Shown piece by piece: positions 61,218-64,000 of a stretch of 64,000 nt of DNA. Location: positions 1,240,001 through 1,304,000 of the forward strand of contig NZ_OZ156465.1 of NCBI RefSeq assembly GCF_964212655.1. The letters run 5' to 3'. Position numbers and translations under genes: made by a program. The number at the start of each line of letters is the position of its first letter. Position 1 is the stretch's first letter. The notes beneath the pieces are model-generated. The model had not been told where the DNA came from and did no database searches. It saw only the letters and a list, made by a program, of their open reading frames with translations. This DNA is from Candidatus Thiodiazotropha sp. LNASS1. GTDB lineage: Bacteria; Pseudomonadota; Gammaproteobacteria; Chromatiales; Chromatiaceae.

Positions 61218-63032
61218 ATAGCAATCGCACACGAGGACCACGGCTCCATCCTCTCCCCGCTTAAGGCGCTCCAGTTTTTTGCACGCAAACCCGTAACCGT
61301 GCCGCTGGAACCCAGACCGGCGGCAGCAAACTATCGCGGTTTTCACTTGAATGATCACGAGAAGTGCATTGGCTGCAGTTCCTGCCAAAAGGTCTGCGAC
61401 AATGCCGCGATCACCATGGTGAAGGTCCCTCACCTGCCGGAAGATCCGGTCAACGGGATTCGCAACCTCCGCCCCGCCATCGACTACGGACGTTGTTGCT
61501 GGTGCGCCCTGTGCGTCGATATCTGCCCCACCGGGGCCATCTCTCTCTCCAGGGAGTATGTCCACACCTGTACCCAGGCAGAGATCGACAGCTATTTTAT
61601 TCTGCCCGACGAAACCGGTATTCACGGCAAACACTACGGCCTGGGCTGGCAGAAGAGTGTCGACTCCGATCTGCTTGACCTGGAAAGGCAAGCGATGGAA
61701 GAGCTGAGTCCTGAGACCAGGATCGACAATTTCGATGAGATCGTCCATGGATACAGCGAACAACAGGCCGTGATCGAGGCCTCGCGCTGCGTCCAGTGCG
61801 GTATGTGCCACGACGCCTGCCCGACTCATATGGATGCGCCGGAATACATCCGCGCTATCTGGCAGGGGAAACCTGAAGAGGCGGTACGCTGGATCTACAA
61901 TTCCAATCCCTTTTCCCATGTCTGCGGCCGCGTCTGTACCCACCGATGCGAAGAGGCCTGTTCCATCGGCCGACGGGGTGAACCGGTCGCCATTCGATGG
62001 CTGAAGCGATACGCCATGGATGCGGTTGATCACGAACGAGTCAAACAGATCGTCGCGGAGCAGAAGGCCGACTACCTGAGTGGCAAACAGATTGCAATTA
62101 TCGGTGCCGGGCCTGCCGGTCTCACAGCCGCATTCGATCTGGTGCGAAAGGGCCATCAGGTAACCGTATTCGAGGCCAGGGATGCAGCGGGTGGCATGCC
62201 CAGATACGGCATTCCTTCCTATCGTCTGCCCTACGATATGCTCGACCGGGACATCGATGTCATCACATCGATGGGTGTAAAAATCAAGACCAACACCAGG
62301 ATTGGCGTGGATATCAGCATGCAGCAGCTGCAAGCCGATTACGATGCGGTCGTCCTGGCGATCGGCCTGCACCTGGGGCGCTCAACCCGGATACCTGGAG
62401 CGGATCATAAACAGGTCGCAAAGGCAGTGGATCTGTTGCGCATGATTACCAACGATGAAAAATTCAAACTGCCGAAAAAGGCCGTGGTGATCGGTGGCGG
62501 TAATGTGGCCATGGACATTGCCCGCAGCATCGCCCGCATGCAGCGGCGTGCACATGGGCAGGTGACAGTGACGGTAACCGCCCTGGAAGACAAGGCGCAC
62601 TTCCTGGCCGACCCTGTGGAGGTTAAAGAGTGTCTCGAGGAGGGGATCGAAATTTTCGATGCGCGGGGCCCGCAGGCCTGCATTGTCGAAAGGGGCCGTC
62701 TGAAGGGTCTGAAGACCTGGAAGGTTCGCTCGATTTTCGATGACCAGGGTCGCTTTTCACCCGCCTATGACGAATCTGACGAGCAGATCCACGAAGGCGA
62801 CATGGTGATCGAGGCCATTGGCCAGATGTCGGATGTCTCCTTGCTCGGAGAAGCCCTCAGTGAAGAACTGGAGTGGCACCGGGGACGTCTCAAAGTGGAT
62901 GAAAACGGCCGCACATCGGTCGATTGGCTCTGGGCCGCCGGCGACTGCGTCAATGGGCCGGACGTGGTGCATGCGGTTGCCGACGGCCACCGGGTGGCGG
63001 CGAGTATCGAAGCATGGCTTGATAATAAATAG
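61173..63032 (+). CDS. Fused NuoI-like ferredoxin and GltD/NfnL-like flavoprotein
   Basis: About 619 residues. Two 4Fe-4S motifs of NuoI type (CIGCSSCQKVC near 65-75; CCWCALCVDICP near 108-119) are followed by a glutamate-synthase small-subunit-like part. That part has CVQCGMCHDACP near 206, CGRVCTHRCEEAC near 251, FAD motif GAGPAGLTAA near 311 and NAD(P) motif GGGNVAMD near 441. It is the likely electron-input arm of the complex, linking NAD(P)H and low-potential carriers to the membrane part. The first residues (TTQNSKLKIQNS) are translated from repeat C; ATG 61137 is an alternative start. Confidence 0.9.
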   Translation: MSGTTQNSKLKIQNSIAIAHEDHGSILSPLKALQFFARKPVTVPLEPRPAAANYRGFHLNDHEKCIGCSSCQKVCDNAAITMVKVPHLPEDPVNGIRNLRPAIDYGRCCWCALCVDICPTGAISLSREYVHTCTQAEIDSYFILPDETGIHGKHYGLGWQKSVDSDLLDLERQAMEELSPETRIDNFDEIVHGYSEQQAVIEASRCVQCGMCHDACPTHMDAPEYIRAIWQGKPEEAVRWIYNSNPFSHVCGRVCTHRCEEACSIGRRGEPVAIRWLKRYAMDAVDHERVKQIVAEQKADYLSGKQIAIIGAGPAGLTAAFDLVRKGHQVTVFEARDAAGGMPRYGIPSYRLPYDMLDRDIDVITSMGVKIKTNTRIGVDISMQQLQADYDAVVLAIGLHLGRSTRIPGADHKQVAKAVDLLRMITNDEKFKLPKKAVVIGGGNVAMDIARSIARMQRRAHGQVTVTVTALEDKAHFLADPVEVKECLEEGIEIFDARGPQACIVERGRLKGLKTWKVRSIFDDQGRFSPAYDESDEQIHEGDMVIEAIGQMSDVSLLGEALSEELEWHRGRLKVDENGRTSVDWLWAAGDCVNGPDVVHAVADGHRVAASIEAWLDNK

Positions 63033-63157
63033 TTTTGAGTTGCGAGTTTTTAGTTAACACATGCGCTTAGTACACGCGTTTGTTCTAACAAGAAGAAATC
63101 GTGAGCGAAGCGAACTCATCCAACTCAAAACTTAAATCTTAAAACTCAAAACTCATA
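63031..63157. repeat. AT-rich inverted-repeat element, copy D
   Basis: AGTTTTGAGTT (63031-63041) pairs with AACTCAAAACT (63143-63153). The right end carries CTCAAAACTTAAATCTTAAA-type repeats. CGTGAGCGAAGCGAAC (63100-63115) is identical to copy B. It begins within the stop codon of the flavoprotein gene. Confidence 0.75.
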
Positions 63158-63171
63158 CACCGGGGTTGGTT

Positions 63172-63675
63172 ATGAAAGAAGGACAGAGTAGCGGTTACCA
63201 AAAGCTTAAGTCGAAAAAAAGCCTGGGAGAAATTCTCGAGGTTGCGATCGAGTTCGAACGGACGGCAAGGGACTTCTATACAGCCTTGATCCCCAAGGTC
63301 AGCAAGCAGATCCGCTACCTGGTGGAGGAACTCGCCGACGAGGAACAGCGCCATTTCGATCTCTTCAACGAGCTCAGGTCACGGCCCGATATCGAGCATC
63401 ATATTCAGATGATGGTAGAGGCACCGGCCAGTGACAAACGCTTTTCGGATTGTATCCACCTCCCGGAGCTGGGGGATAAGCCTGACGACCAGACCGTGCT
63501 GCAATATGCCCTGGGCCGCGAGCACGCGGCCATGGAGCAGTACCATGCACTGGCAGAAAGCACAGAAGCTGGACCGGTCAAGGATCTGTTTATGTTCCTC
63601 GCCAACGAGGAGACCCTGCATAAGAACCAGTTGGAAAAACTCTATTACGAGACGATCCACAGTGGTGGGGTTTAA
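63172..63675 (+). CDS. Ferritin-like (rubrerythrin-type) diiron protein
   Basis: About 167 residues forming a four-helix ferritin-like domain with diiron ligand positions in AIEFERTARDFY, LADEEQRHFDLF, GREHAAMEQYH and LANEETLHKNQL. There is no rubredoxin tail. Such proteins reduce peroxide or handle iron, fitting protection of the Fe-S-rich complex encoded upstream. ATG 63172 is preferred over the TTG at 63166. It lies behind repeat D and may be the last gene of the operon. Confidence 0.87.
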   Translation: MKEGQSSGYQKLKSKKSLGEILEVAIEFERTARDFYTALIPKVSKQIRYLVEELADEEQRHFDLFNELRSRPDIEHHIQMMVEAPASDKRFSDCIHLPELGDKPDDQTVLQYALGREHAAMEQYHALAESTEAGPVKDLFMFLANEETLHKNQLEKLYYETIHSGGV

Positions 63676-63853
63676 TAGCCCAGAAAGAATATGAGAATTA
63701 GCTTATTTGCTACAAACCCATATTGGATTTAGTCTAATATTATTGTAGTAAATGGAACACTACACCTCTTGGTTGGCAAGCTAAGAAGGACTCTGTTGAC
63801 AGTTTGCATAGTGCGTTCATGGCAGAAGCCTATGCTTTAGTGCAGAGGACAAC

Positions 63854-64000
63854 GTGAAAAAACGACTCATAAGGCAGGCTGTTCAGCCTGTCTCGACTCT
63901 CCTTGAGCTTTTAACAACACTTTCAGGTTTACTACTTTTATTCCTTTTATATGCGTCACTCAACCCGGTTTTGGCTAACGACGTCAAGTCATACACACTT
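63854..64000 (+). CDS. Start of a secreted protein, cut by the window edge
   Basis: A GTG start with AGAGG five to nine bases upstream opens a frame that stays open to the end of the window (49 codons). The product has a basic start (KKRLIRQAVQP) and a long hydrophobic signal segment (TLSGLLLLFLLYASLNPVLA), with a probable cleavage site before NDVKSY. The mature part is not visible, so no function can be given. Confidence 0.6.
   Translation, partial: MKKRLIRQAVQPVSTLLELLTTLSGLLLLFLLYASLNPVLANDVKSYTL

Noticed and set aside
61194-62372. 392-codon minus-strand frame in the flavoprotein gene
   Set aside because: Antisense to clear Fe-S and FAD motifs; no domain of its own.
63795-63830. TTGACA motif as a promoter for the last partial gene
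   Set aside because: No convincing -10 box at the right spacing.

Overview
The window looks like the chromosome of a gammaproteobacterium. The support is the protein families (Zur/Znu zinc uptake, YgbA, Pcm, UvrB, FimT-type pseudopilin), dense cyclic-di-GMP signalling, and a membrane complex typical of flexible respiratory metabolism. A marine or sulfur-oxidising Chromatiales-like host is possible, but that is a guess from gene content. Most of the window is compact host DNA. It is interrupted by an IS3-family remnant, an IS110 element, a 9.6 kb integrated phage-satellite-like island and a family of small AT-rich repeats.

Region 1 (1-3.2 kb) is accessory. The right end of an IS3-family element truncates an unknown gene. 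It is followed by a HigBA-like toxin-antitoxin pair and an IS110-family element whose upstream non-coding arm folds like a bridge RNA. Region 2 (3.2-9.6 kb) is a divergent zinc regulon around one near-perfect Zur box (6552-6566). Leftward run a small zinc-chaperone-like protein, an outer-membrane porin-like protein, a ZnuA-like binding protein and a ZnuB-like permease. Rightward run znuA-zur-znuC-znuB. Only one ATPase gene serves two permeases.

Region 3 (9.7-20.4 kb) holds a sensory diguanylate cyclase and a sugar cluster. The cluster has a glycogen-debranching-type enzyme, an MGH1/GH63-like glycosidase, a glucose-dehydrogenase-like SDR and a gluconokinase fused to an SMP-30 gluconolactonase. 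Together they could carry glucan through glucose, gluconolactone and gluconate to 6-phosphogluconate. Region 4 (20.6-34.0 kb) is signalling: a PhnD-like binding protein overlapping a GGDEF-EAL sensor, YgbA, an HD-GYP response regulator beside an HTH-receiver protein, a very large multi-PAS histidine kinase, a stand-alone receiver and a REC-PAS-GGDEF-EAL protein.

Region 5 (34,065-43,694) is an island integrated into the 3' part of tRNA-Val(GAC), bounded by 63-bp direct repeats with inner integrase-arm-like repeats. It carries an integrase, small DNA-binding proteins, a CHC2-type primase domain protein, a DUF3987 protein, an iteron-like candidate origin and a lone HK97-type major capsid protein. 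An attenuator-like leader, a pair of small proteins and an AT-rich cargo operon with a Clp-fold SDH-type protease complete it. I see no portal, terminase, head protease or tail genes, so it resembles a phage satellite. Region 6 (43.7-51 kb) returns to host genes: pcm, uvrB, an aminotransferase, a pseudopilin, tRNA-Asn and several small unknown proteins.

Region 7 (51.2-63.7 kb) is a long rightward operon for an Mrp-antiporter/complex-I-like hybrid of the Mbh/Mbx/Mbs type. It has MrpE, F, G, MbhD-like, MrpB-like, MrpC, two large ion-channel subunits, NuoH-, NuoB-, NuoC- and NuoD-like subunits, and a fused NuoI-GltD electron-input flavoprotein. Repeat elements with inverted AGTTTT-type ends sit at four junctions of this operon. 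One of them contains a four-helix-bundle (S23-type) gene. The window closes with a ferritin-like gene and the start of a secreted protein.
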